A stretch of 64,000 nt of DNA, taken from the NCBI GenBank assembly GCA_020850595.1, contig JADZEK010000090.1, forward strand, positions 40,557 to 104,556, given 5' to 3'. Each line of letters starts with the position of its first letter. Position 1 is the first letter of the stretch. Origin of the DNA: Anaerolineales bacterium (GTDB lineage Bacteria > Chloroflexota > Anaerolineae > Anaerolineales > UBA6663). This document shows, piece by piece, positions 50,001 to 57,702 of the stretch. The position numbers and the translations under genes are program-made. Under the pieces are notes generated by a model that was not told where the DNA came from, did not search any database, and saw only the letters and a list, made by a program, of their open reading frames with translations.

Positions 50001-51757
50001 AGCCGGCGCTCCAACTCCTCCGGCCCGGTGCTGAGCCACACGCTCGCGCCGTCGGCCCCAAACAGCCGCATGGCACCCGCGCAAATCTGCTCCAGCGCTT
50101 CGTCAGTATTGAACTGCGGCCCGGTCAGGGCAATGGCCGCTTCGGTGAGCGTTTGTAGCTGCTGGGCGCGCGCCCGCGTCTGCTCGAAGAGCTGCGCGCT
50201 TTCCATCGCCAGCGCCATGCGGTCGGCAATCGCGGCGGTCAGCTCCAGGTCTTCATCCGACCAGGCCTCGCCCTCGCGCCGCAGCTCGATAGTACCCAAG
50301 TGTTGGTCGCCAAATTGCAGCGGCACGCTCAGCGTGGTGCGGGCGCTTGGGCCGGCCTTGGCCTCCGGCACAGCCAGCGCCCGTTGGGCCGTCTCCGGCG
50401 GCATGATCTCCGGCGCGACCACCAGCGGGCGCACCTCCAGGCCGTCATAGCGGTAGGCCGCCGGCGTATCCCCGGCGCTCAGCCCCGCCGCCCGCCGTGC
50501 CTCGCTCTGCAACTGCTGAAGCTCGCTCAGGCGGCGCTGGGTTTCTTGCAGCAGCCGGGTGTTGTCGAGCGCCAGGCCGATCTGGTCCGCCAGGCTTTGG
50601 AGCACCTCGGCGTCTTCGGGCGTAAAGGCGCCCGTTTCCACGCTCTGCACATCGAGCACGCCCAGCACCACCCCGCGGGCGCGCAGGGGCGCGGCCATCT
50701 CCGAGTGCGTCTCCGGCAGGTCGGGGTTTACGAAGTGCACGGCGTCGGCGCCCACATCGAGCGCAATGCGCGCGCGGCCGGTGCCGGCCACATAGCCCAC
50801 AATGCCTTCTTGCCCCACGCGCAGCCGATGGCCGCGGGCCAGCATACGCTGACCGCCCGCGCTGTTGGCCGCGCGCAGCACGGCCCACTCGCGTGCGTCG
50901 TCGAGCAGGAAGAGGCCGGCGTGGTAAAAATTGAAGCGCAGGCTGATGAGGTTGACGCTCGTCAGCAGCAGTTCGTCCAGATCGCGCACGGCGGCAGCGG
51001 CATGGGCCACTTCGGCGTTCAGCGCCAGCAGGGCCGCGCGCCGCTCCAGGGCCTGCGCCTGGCTCGCTTGCTCGGCGCGAGCGGCTGTGGCCGCGGCTGA
51101 CGCCGCCTCGAGCGCAGCGGTCTGCGCCGCCAGGTCGCCCTGCGCCGCGCGCAGCGCCGCGTTCTGCTGTTCAGCGGTGACCGCCGCCAGCCGCGTGCTC
51201 CAGAACTGGCGCTGAGGAATGATGAGCGTGACCAGCACCAGCAGCAGGCTGGTGGCCCCGGCCACCCAGTTAATAAACAGCGCCGGGTCGTTGGCCGCGG
51301 CGGTGAACACGCCCGTGGAGTAGCCGGCCGCCACCGCCAGCCAGGTGAGCACGCTGAGGACCGCCGCCGCCAGCCCGGCCCGGTTGCCGAACACCGTGGT
51401 GGCGATGACGGCAAAGCCGACCAGGTACAGGCGGCCCGCGCCCGACAGCCCCAGGCTCACCAGCGCCACCCCGCCCACCGCGTACATGAGGCCCAGGAAA
51501 ATACCGCCGCGCGCAGCCAGCGGCAGTGACCGCGCCAGCGCCAACCCGACCAGCACCAGGAACATGATGGCGTACAGGAGCGTGGAAGACCAATCTACCA
51601 GCGGGTCGGCCAGCGACGAGATCGTGTTGGTCACCAACGCCAGCAGCGCCACGATGACCGTGCCGCGGATAATCTGATGCAACGCCGCTTCGCGCTCGAC
51701 GCGCTGCGCCGCGGCCTGCTCGGGCGTCAGCATGGGGCGGGCAAAGAAGCGCCTCAT
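47015..51757 (-). CDS. Giant membrane GAF/PAS sensor without kinase domain
   Basis: 1580 residues. Residues 25-165 hold about six membrane helices. A long Ala/Gln-rich coiled coil (170-230) follows. Then come GAF domains at about 215-400, 440-525, 540-690, 705-860 and 870-1040, two PAS domains (1050-1170 with VTERKEAD, and 1180-1310 with WIKLLHPEDRE and DITARKQAE), and a last GAF (1320-1490). A disordered Gly/Pro/Ser/Asn tail ends the chain. No HisKA, HATPase, GGDEF, EAL, phosphatase or MA domain is visible. The protein can sense but must signal through partners, presumably the downstream hybrid kinase. Three of its GAF domains carry the PLLPDTRSE-like segment found in its neighbours. The ATG overlaps the upstream stop (ATGA), behind AGGAG. 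Confidence 0.88.
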   Translation of the reverse strand: MRRFFARPMLTPEQAAAQRVEREAALHQIIRGTVIVALLALVTNTISSLADPLVDWSSTLLYAIMFLVLVGLALARSLPLAARGGIFLGLMYAVGGVALVSLGLSGAGRLYLVGFAVIATTVFGNRAGLAAAVLSVLTWLAVAAGYSTGVFTAAANDPALFINWVAGATSLLLVLVTLIIPQRQFWSTRLAAVTAEQQNAALRAAQGDLAAQTAALEAASAAATAARAEQASQAQALERRAALLALNAEVAHAAAAVRDLDELLLTSVNLISLRFNFYHAGLFLLDDAREWAVLRAANSAGGQRMLARGHRLRVGQEGIVGYVAGTGRARIALDVGADAVHFVNPDLPETHSEMAAPLRARGVVLGVLDVQSVETGAFTPEDAEVLQSLADQIGLALDNTRLLQETQRRLSELQQLQSEARRAAGLSAGDTPAAYRYDGLEVRPLVVAPEIMPPETAQRALAVPEAKAGPSARTTLSVPLQFGDQHLGTIELRREGEAWSDEDLELTAAIADRMALAMESAQLFEQTRARAQQLQTLTEAAIALTGPQFNTDEALEQICAGAMRLFGADGASVWLSTGPEELERRLAVGREGADTQRPHAKAGDGPAGRALATGQAERAEGPAAGLGAQAALAVPMVWQGQTRGVLLVSQSQPGRAFSGDDERMALLYAGQAASTLENARLFGEAEQRLGELEAVNNISLALSTQLDLKSLLPLVGAKVFDTFGVNNGFVALYDSRTNQIEFPYFVEAGQQLSVTARPLGQGLTSIVIQRRRPLLINQDAARRTAELGALQQGAPAKSWLGVPVLAGDDVIGVLCVQDIEREGLFSQADARLLSTIAANVGIAIQNARLFEETQRRAEQLATAAEVSRAASSAANPDDLIVSAVELIRERFERSTGVYYAALFLIDESRGWARLRHATGEAGRVLLERQHKLEVGGNSMVGWATANRKPRIALDVGAEPVRFANPLLPDTRSEMALPLIVGEAVLGALDVQSPRPAAFTDSDVAVLQTMVDQIAIALRNAQLLTATQRTQSFLDSVVENLPVMLSVKDAYDLRYVRWNRSSELLTGIGRDEILRQTDYEFFPPEAAAVLASDERQVLSAKQQVEIPEEPVQTRTRGTRVLHTRKIPILDETGQPQYLLSISEDVTERKEADVRLRAAQERYRSLVETLPAVIYAVEVPVGGQGATTYISPQVQSLLGYSPEEWTSDPDLWIKLLHPEDREAVLKEVARQNALGNALDIEYRSLTRDGRVVWFHNQSQGAFDITGRVLTTRGIMFDITARKQAEAALKAAQETAQRRAQLLAAASDVARAMTGSLDREQLLRTAVNLIRERFGFYHASIFTVEQGSDMAVLRESTGEAGAQLKARRHQLAVGSRSLVGSATASRRPVIVQDVTTDPNHFKNPLLPDTRAEAVVPLLAGDMVVGALDVQSTLPYAFGAEDVAILVTMADQLAVALQNARLFDQTARQARRESQVVEITGRIRAAGDMDAMLRTAVTELRRALGASRAAVRLERPDAARAAGAGEPGGGVPPALPPAADASRPSSEGQVAPPGTHGNGTRKYPSGPNGTSNGNGHGPSHGTEG

Positions 51758-54495
51758 GCTGACGGCTCCTCACGGCCCGGCTGGGTTGGGCCGGCCTCAC
51801 CCGCCAGGCGCACCACCACCTCCGTCGCGCCCAGGGCACGGCCCAATTCACGCATGCCGCTTTGCACCACCGCGGTTGGGTTCAGGGTGGCGCGCATTTG
51901 GTAGGTGATCTCGTTAATGACCTGTTCGCGCACGCGCCGCCGCTGGGTCTCTTCCAGCAGGGCCGCGCTCTCCAGTGCCGAGGCGGCTTCGGTGGCAATG
52001 GTGCCCAGCGCCGCGCGCTCCTCGGCCGACCAGCCGCCTGGCGGCCGGCCGTAGATTTCCATGACGCCCACGGTGCGGTCGCGGAGCACCAGCGGACTGT
52101 TGAGCGGCTCGCCGGCGGCCGGCGCTGCCTGGCCCGCCTGCTCGTAGACCGCCTCGTGCCGGCCGCCCTGCGTCAGCGTGCGCCACGAATTGCCCGCGAT
52201 GCGCTGATACAGGCCGCGCATTTCATCAAGACTGGCCTGCGACTGGGCGAAGAGCTGCGCGTTCTGAATGGCGACGCTGAGCTGGTCGGCTAGCGTTTGC
52301 AGTACGCGCACGTCGCCCTCGCCGAAAGCGTTGGCTGTGCGGCTCTGCACGTCCAGCGCGCCCAGCAGTTGGTCGCCCACCACCAGCGGGATGGCCAGCT
52401 CGGAGCGCGTGTCGGGGAGTAACGGATTCTTGAAGTGGAAGGGGTCCTCGGCCACGTCGAGCGCCACCCGCGCCTTGCGGTTGGCCGTCACCCAGCCAAT
52501 GAGCGATTGCGACCCGACGGCCAGGCGGTGGCCGCGCGCCTTGAGCTGAGCGCCCACCGGCCCGGTGCTCTCGCGCAGCAAGGCGTACTGCCCTGGCGCG
52601 TCGAGCAGGAAGATCGAGGCGTGGTAATAGCCAAAGCGTTCGCGGATCAACTCCAGCGCCAGGCGCAGCAGGTCGTCCAGGTTGCGCACCGAGGCGGTGG
52701 CGCGGCTGATGTCGGCCGCGGCCTGTAATTGGCCGGTGCGCTCGACCACGCGCTGTTCCAACGTCGCTACCATTTCATTCAGCCGGATTGTCATCGTATT
52801 GAACGAACGCGCCAGTTGGCCGGTCTCGTCCTGGCTGGTCACCTCGGCCTGCACGGTCAGATCGCCGCCGGCCACTTTATCGGCCGTGGCCGTCAAGCGC
52901 ACAAGCGGGTCGGCTAGCAGTTGCGCCGCGCCGACCGCCGCCCCGGTGACAATCAGGGCGATGACGGCCGCCAGGGTCAAGGTGGCTTGCGTTTGCTGCT
53001 CCACCGGGGCGAGGAACACGTCCTGCGGCTGGAAGAAGACTACCTGCCACGGGAAGGTGGTCAGCGGCACGACCGCTGCCTGGCTCTCACGAGCGGCCAT
53101 GCTCACATCGCCGGTGCTGAAGTAAGGCCGGCGCCCGGCCAGCAGCAGATCGTTCGCCAAATCGCTGGCGCCCACGCTCGGCACGTAGGCGGCGAAGTTC
53201 GGCAGCCGATAGAGCGCCTGCAAGCCCGCCACACGCGCCTCGTCGCTGGGGCCGACCAGGCGAAAATCGAGTGTGTCGTCCGTGCCATAGGCCACGTACA
53301 TCAGGTTCTCGTCCACCACCGCGCCGAACGAGTCCGTGCCTGCCAGGCCGTTGGTTTTTTCGAGGAGGTCTTGCACGACGCGGGCGGTATAACGCGCCGC
53401 CAGCACGCCCAGCACCTCGCCGCTGTCGGGGCCGCGCACCACCATGCTGAAGTACAGGTTGCCGCGGGTGTCGTTCGGCTCAAAGCGGATGGGCGAGACG
53501 TACGATTGCCCGGTGTTTAACGCCTCAACGAAGAAGTTCTGGTCGGCGAAGTTGGCGCCCATGTCGAGCGACGAGGTCGCCAGCACCACGGTGCCGGTGG
53601 CGTCGAGCAGCAGGTAGCTGTTGGCGCGAGTGTCGCGCCGTTGCCACAGGGCCAGGGTAGTGCGCAATTCGCGCAGCTCCCGGCTGCCCGGGCGCGCATC
53701 GGGCGGCTGGAGCAAGAAGGCCCGCACCACCGGCTGCTGCGCCTCGCCCTGCACGATGCCGCGCGTGTTGTCGAAGAAGGTGTCGAGGCTCAGGGCAGTC
53801 TGCGCCGCTGCGCCGCGCAGCGCTTCGTTGGCCGCCGCCGTCAGCGCCTGGCGCGAGGCGCGCTCGTTCAGCGCGGCCAGCCCGGCCAGCGGCAGCAGGG
53901 TGACCGCCAGGAAAGCAATGATGAGCTTGGCGCGCAGGCTCAGGTCGGCCAGGCCGCGCAGCAGCGCCAGCACATACAGCGCGGCCAGCAGCGCCGCCGC
54001 CGCGCTGGTGACCAGCGTCAGTTCGCCGGAGACCACGCGGAAGGGCAGCAGCGCGTTGGCCGCCGCGTCGAGGAGCACGCACGCGCCGCTGACCGCCGCC
54101 GCGGCGAGCATGATCGCCCACAGGGCGCGCCGGCCAACCTGTCCGGTCGCCAGCGCCGCGGCCAAGATGGGGGCCATGAGCGCCAGCGGCACACCCAGGC
54201 CCGCCGCCAGGCTGTCGGCGGCGAGCAACAGCAGGGCAAACCCCGCCAGCATCAGGGCCAGCGCTGGGCCTCGGCGTCCGCGTCGTACCAGCAGTGCGCT
54301 GATACCCGCCGCCGCGGCCGTCAGCGCCGCCGCGCCGGCGACGCCCCACAACAGGGCAGCCGTCTGCGCCCACGCTAGGTAAGCCGCCACCGCTCCATAG
54401 GCCAACAGGCCGCCGCTCAGCAGCAGCAGCGCTGTAGACAGGGCTGGCGTTGCCAGTTGCCACTCGCGGTTGGCGGGCTTGAAGGTCGTGCTCAT
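51754..54495 (-). CDS. Membrane receptor: 5-6 TM - dCACHE - HAMP - GAF, no output domain
   Basis: 913 residues. About six membrane helices occupy residues 20-165. A further helix (LIIAFLAVTLLPLAGLAAL) then leads to an extracytoplasmic double-CACHE domain (about 205-440; LYFSMVVRGPDSGEVLGVLA, RPYFSTGDVS). The last helix and a HAMP domain follow (DPLVRLTATADKVAGGDLTV). The GAF domain is near 555-730 with NPLLPDTRSELAIPL, then a shorter GAF-like part and a charged tail. No kinase or MA signalling domain is present. The start is the ATG at 54495 (MSTTFKP). A GTG at 54537 behind GGGGAG would add 14 residues. It overlaps the giant GAF/PAS gene by four bases. Confidence 0.85.
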   Translation of the reverse strand: MSTTFKPANREWQLATPALSTALLLLSGGLLAYGAVAAYLAWAQTAALLWGVAGAAALTAAAAGISALLVRRGRRGPALALMLAGFALLLLAADSLAAGLGVPLALMAPILAAALATGQVGRRALWAIMLAAAAVSGACVLLDAAANALLPFRVVSGELTLVTSAAAALLAALYVLALLRGLADLSLRAKLIIAFLAVTLLPLAGLAALNERASRQALTAAANEALRGAAAQTALSLDTFFDNTRGIVQGEAQQPVVRAFLLQPPDARPGSRELRELRTTLALWQRRDTRANSYLLLDATGTVVLATSSLDMGANFADQNFFVEALNTGQSYVSPIRFEPNDTRGNLYFSMVVRGPDSGEVLGVLAARYTARVVQDLLEKTNGLAGTDSFGAVVDENLMYVAYGTDDTLDFRLVGPSDEARVAGLQALYRLPNFAAYVPSVGASDLANDLLLAGRRPYFSTGDVSMAARESQAAVVPLTTFPWQVVFFQPQDVFLAPVEQQTQATLTLAAVIALIVTGAAVGAAQLLADPLVRLTATADKVAGGDLTVQAEVTSQDETGQLARSFNTMTIRLNEMVATLEQRVVERTGQLQAAADISRATASVRNLDDLLRLALELIRERFGYYHASIFLLDAPGQYALLRESTGPVGAQLKARGHRLAVGSQSLIGWVTANRKARVALDVAEDPFHFKNPLLPDTRSELAIPLVVGDQLLGALDVQSRTANAFGEGDVRVLQTLADQLSVAIQNAQLFAQSQASLDEMRGLYQRIAGNSWRTLTQGGRHEAVYEQAGQAAPAAGEPLNSPLVLRDRTVGVMEIYGRPPGGWSAEERAALGTIATEAASALESAALLEETQRRRVREQVINEITYQMRATLNPTAVVQSGMRELGRALGATEVVVRLAGEAGPTQPGREEPSA

Positions 54496-54672
54496 CTGCG
54501 TTCGTCCCCGTGCGCCGGTCTCAACGCAACTCTCCACTGCTCCCCATGTGCCGGCCGCTGGGCCGCGGAGCGCCCCAACCGCGCTCTAACCCGGCCGCCC
54601 AGCAATCGTCCCTTGTGCTCCGCCCCCAACGTCATGGCCTCGGGCCGCCGGGGCCGAGGCGCCTGCCGGTCG

Positions 54673-56574
54673 TCAATGCTGATCGTGGCCGTTCGCGCCG
54701 TTGCCGCCCGATTTAGCGGTCGTAGTGCTGCCCACGGCCGCCGCGCTCGGCTCGGCCTCCGGCGCCAGCCGCACCACCACCCTCGGCGCGCCGAACACCT
54801 GCCCCACTTCGCTGGCGGTGTTGTTCAAGATCGCCTCCAGCGTCAGCGCGCTGTGGATGCGCGCCGTTAGCGTCGCCACATGCTGCTCCAACTGGGCCAG
54901 GCGTTCCTGCCGCGCGAACAGGCGGCCGTTCTCAATGGCCGTGGCCAACTGGTCGGCCAGCACTTGCAGCACTTCGATGTCGGCCTGGTTAAAGGCATTC
55001 AGGGCGCGGCTCTGCACGTCGAGCGCGCCGATCAGACGGTCGCCGACGCGCAGCGGCAGGGCCGCCTCCGAGCGCGTATCGGGCAGCAGATCATTCTGGA
55101 AGTAGACGGCGTCCTCGCCGACGTCGAGCGCGATGCGCGGCTTGCGGTTGGCTGTGACCCAGCCGATCAGCGACGGCGAGCCTACGCCCAGGTGATGGCC
55201 GCGCGCCTTGAGTTGCGCGCCGATTTCGCCGGTTGCCTCTTGCAGCACGGCGGTTTGGCCCGCCTCGTCGAGCAGGAACACCGAGACGTGGTAGTAGCCG
55301 AACCGGTCGCGGATGAGGTCCACTGTGCGGCGCAGTAGCTCGTCGGTGCTGAGGATGCTCGTGGCCGCCCGGCCCACCTCGGCGGCGGCGGCCAGTTGCT
55401 GCGTGCGGGCCTCGACCTTACGCTCCAGGTCTTGATACAGGCCGCGCAGTTCGCTGCTCATGCCGTTGAAGGCCTCGGCCAGCAGGCCGATCTCGTCGTT
55501 GCGGTTAATCTTCACCGAGGAGGACAGATCGCCGCCCGCCATGCGCATGGCGACTTCGGTCAGCGCGCGCAGCGGGCTGGTGATGCGCCCGGTGAAGAAC
55601 ACCACGCCCAGCGCGCTCACAGCCACGACGCTGATGGCAATGGCGATGAGGGCCGCCACGAACCGGTTGAGCGGCCCAAAGGCGGCCTGCGTGCTCTCCT
55701 CCACCAGCAGCGCCAGTTCGTAGCTGGGCAGCCAACGATAGACGCCGATCACCTGCTCCCCGGTCTGGTTGGGGTAGGTGGCCATGCCGTTCTGTTGATC
55801 CATGCGGGCGCGCTCCACGCCCAGCGTGTCGGGCACAGCCCCCGGCGCGGTGATGAAGCTGCCCAACTGATAGCCGTCGCGCGTGACCACGTAGGCGCGG
55901 CCGCGGGTGCTCAGGCCGGGGCTGGGCGCCACGATGTCGAGCAGTTGTTCGTCGCGCACGAAGCCGTAAAGGACGGCCAGCAGCCGCCCTTGCGCGTCGA
56001 GCACCGGGGCCGCCGCGACGATCTGCACGTCGTTGACGCGCTCGTTGAACACGGGCGGGAACAGGCTGGCGCTCAGTTGCGCCATCGCCAGTTGATCGTC
56101 ATCGAGCACCTTCAGGCCGACGAATTGGTCATATTGGAAGGGCAGGGTGGCCACCAGCACGGTGCCGGTCTCGGCGTCGGCCAGCATGACGGCCTCGAAG
56201 CTGGGGTTGGCGTTCAGAAATTCGTGATAGCGCTCCAGCAGCAGCACGTTCGAGCCGCCGTTCAAGAAGCGCTGGATGTCGAAGACGTTTTCGCGGGTGT
56301 GCGCCAGCGCGTTCACCTCGCCCACGCGGGCGTCGGCCCACTGTTCGATTTGGTTGACCTTGAGGGTGGCCAGCGTGTTGAGTTGAGTGGTGACGGCGTC
56401 GGTCAGGCTGCCGCGCGCCTGGGCGTAGACGAGCAAGGTGAAAACCGCCAGGGGCAGCAGCAAAAGGGGAAGGAAGATCGCCAGCAGCAGGCGCGCCAGG
56501 CCGCCCCGGGCACGCGGCGTTAGCCCGCTCTCACGCTGCCCCCGAAAGACGGAACTGGTCCACGGACTTGCCAC
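54673..56574 (-). CDS. Membrane receptor: TM - dCACHE - TM - HAMP - GAF, no output domain
   Basis: 633 residues. Helix 1 (about 28-52) and helix 2 (about 300-325) bracket an outer sensing domain of about 245 residues, dCACHE-like (RYHEFLNANPSFEAVMLAD, GRAYVVTRDGYQLGSF). HAMP follows (SPLRALTEVAMRMAGGDLSS). A coiled coil and one GAF domain come next (about 400-560) with RKPRIALDVGEDAVYF and LLPDTRSEAALPL. A low-complexity tail ends the chain. No kinase, cyclase or methyl-accepting domain is seen. The receptor is paralogous over the HAMP-GAF part to the next gene. The start is GTG at 56574 behind GGAGGGG. It is separated by 135 bases from that gene, with no terminator. Confidence 0.85.
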   Translation of the reverse strand: MASPWTSSVFRGQRESGLTPRARGGLARLLLAIFLPLLLLPLAVFTLLVYAQARGSLTDAVTTQLNTLATLKVNQIEQWADARVGEVNALAHTRENVFDIQRFLNGGSNVLLLERYHEFLNANPSFEAVMLADAETGTVLVATLPFQYDQFVGLKVLDDDQLAMAQLSASLFPPVFNERVNDVQIVAAAPVLDAQGRLLAVLYGFVRDEQLLDIVAPSPGLSTRGRAYVVTRDGYQLGSFITAPGAVPDTLGVERARMDQQNGMATYPNQTGEQVIGVYRWLPSYELALLVEESTQAAFGPLNRFVAALIAIAISVVAVSALGVVFFTGRITSPLRALTEVAMRMAGGDLSSSVKINRNDEIGLLAEAFNGMSSELRGLYQDLERKVEARTQQLAAAAEVGRAATSILSTDELLRRTVDLIRDRFGYYHVSVFLLDEAGQTAVLQEATGEIGAQLKARGHHLGVGSPSLIGWVTANRKPRIALDVGEDAVYFQNDLLPDTRSEAALPLRVGDRLIGALDVQSRALNAFNQADIEVLQVLADQLATAIENGRLFARQERLAQLEQHVATLTARIHSALTLEAILNNTASEVGQVFGAPRVVVRLAPEAEPSAAAVGSTTTAKSGGNGANGHDQH

Positions 56575-56670
56575 CGGCCCCTCCCATTCTCACCCGCGGG
56601 CGCCGCCTCGCGGCCCACCGGCGCCTGCTGCCCGGCCGCCGGCTGAAGGCTGCGGCGGCCGCCCCATGCT

Positions 56671-57111
56671 TTACATCATCTCCCACACCGGCTCGCCTCG
56701 CAGCAGCCGGCGAATCTGGTCAGGAAAGCGGTCGGGATCGAGCGGCTTCCCCAAAAAGCCGTCGAAACCCGCCGCCCGCGCCTTAGCCATTTGTTCCTGG
56801 CTGGCCTCGGCCGTCACCGCGGTGACGATGGTGTCTTTCAGCCGCCGGGTGGCACGCACCTTGCTCAGCGCCGCGTAGCCGTCTTCGTACGGCAGCCGAA
56901 TGTCCATCAAGATCAGGTCAATCTTGGGCAGGGTGTCGGCGAACTCCACCACCTGCCAGCCGGAGGTCTTCCACTCGCAGCGCGGCACACCCATGTAGGC
57001 CAGCATGCGCGCCATCAGCACAAAGTTGGAAACGTTGTCTTCCACGATCAAGACCGTGGCATCCTTCGGGTGGATGGGTTCCCGAGCCTTCGGTTGCGGG
57101 TTGTCCGTCAT
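56671..57111 (-). CDS. Stand-alone receiver-domain response regulator
   Basis: 146 residues, a single CheY-like REC domain with short ends. The acidic pair is in VLIVEDN, the phosphoacceptor Asp in LILMDIRLP, a Thr/Ala site in VTAVTAEAS, and the Lys in GFLGKPLD. There is no output domain, so it acts by protein contact, as CheY or DivK do. It lies between a similar receiver gene and the GAF receptors on the same strand. It could be the diffusible output of the kinase in this cluster. Confidence 0.92.
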   Translation of the reverse strand: MTDNPQPKAREPIHPKDATVLIVEDNVSNFVLMARMLAYMGVPRCEWKTSGWQVVEFADTLPKIDLILMDIRLPYEDGYAALSKVRATRRLKDTIVTAVTAEASQEQMAKARAAGFDGFLGKPLDPDRFPDQIRRLLRGEPVWEMM

Positions 57112-57152
57112 GGCGTGCTCGCGACTGGCCTGCCCCCTGCGGCCGGCCCAGC

Positions 57153-57527
57153 CTAGTTCTCCAGGAACCGCGCAATTTGCAGCGGCAGGGCGTCCACGTC
57201 AATCGGCTTCTGAATATACCCGTCACACCCCGCCGCCAGGGTCTTCTCGCGGTCGCCGCGCATGACGTTGGCCGTCAGCGCCACCACCTTGAGCCGCTCC
57301 AACCCGGGGGTCGCCTTCAGCCGGGCGGTGGTAGTGTAGCCGTCAATCTCCGGCAGGTTAATGTCCATGAGCACGAGGTCGGGCCGTTGTTCCAGCGCCG
57401 CTTCCATGCCGTCGTGCGCGTTGGCCGCCTCGAGCAAGATATATCCCTCGGCTTCAAGCACGCGCTTCACGAGCAGCCGGTTCTCGGGGTTGTCTTCGAT
57501 ATATAGAATGCGCGCGCCTGCCGTCAT
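57153..57527 (-). CDS. Stand-alone receiver-domain response regulator (DivK/CheY-like)
   Basis: 124 residues, one REC domain with all key residues. These are ILYIEDNPEN (acidic pair), LVLMDINLPEIDGY (phospho-Asp), VVALTANVM (Thr), and GYIQKPIDV (Lys). The form IEDNPENRLL...MDINLPEIDG is typical of DivK-like regulators that partner hybrid kinases. It is the first gene of the leftward signalling block, read from the promoter at 57608-57636 through a leader containing a hairpin. It is followed after 41 bases by the second receiver gene. Confidence 0.93.
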   Translation of the reverse strand: MTAGARILYIEDNPENRLLVKRVLEAEGYILLEAANAHDGMEAALEQRPDLVLMDINLPEIDGYTTTARLKATPGLERLKVVALTANVMRGDREKTLAAGCDGYIQKPIDVDALPLQIARFLEN

Positions 57528-57576
57528 GGTTCCGGCTGCCTGCCCTCAGCCGCCACGCGTGGGGCGGCCCGCTTCC

Positions 57577-57636
57577 GGCCCAATAGGAAATTGGGCCTAA
57601 GGCCTATATTATCCAACAATCCGCACCAAAAGTAAA
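57577..57636 (-). promoter_or_regulatory. Promoter and leader hairpin of the sensory block
   Basis: Read leftward, TTTACT (57631-57636) and GATAAT (57608-57613) have a 17-base spacer. The perfect inverted repeat GGCCCAAT-AGGAA-ATTGGGCC (57577-57597) then lies in the leader, about 50 bases before the first start codon. It could be an operator or an RNA hairpin. Confidence 0.6.
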
Positions 57637-57702
57637 CCGCTTTCTAACCTTCGCCAGGCGCGTGTTTCTCAGCGCTTTTCCCCGGCCGAGGTCGCCCCCC
57701 GC

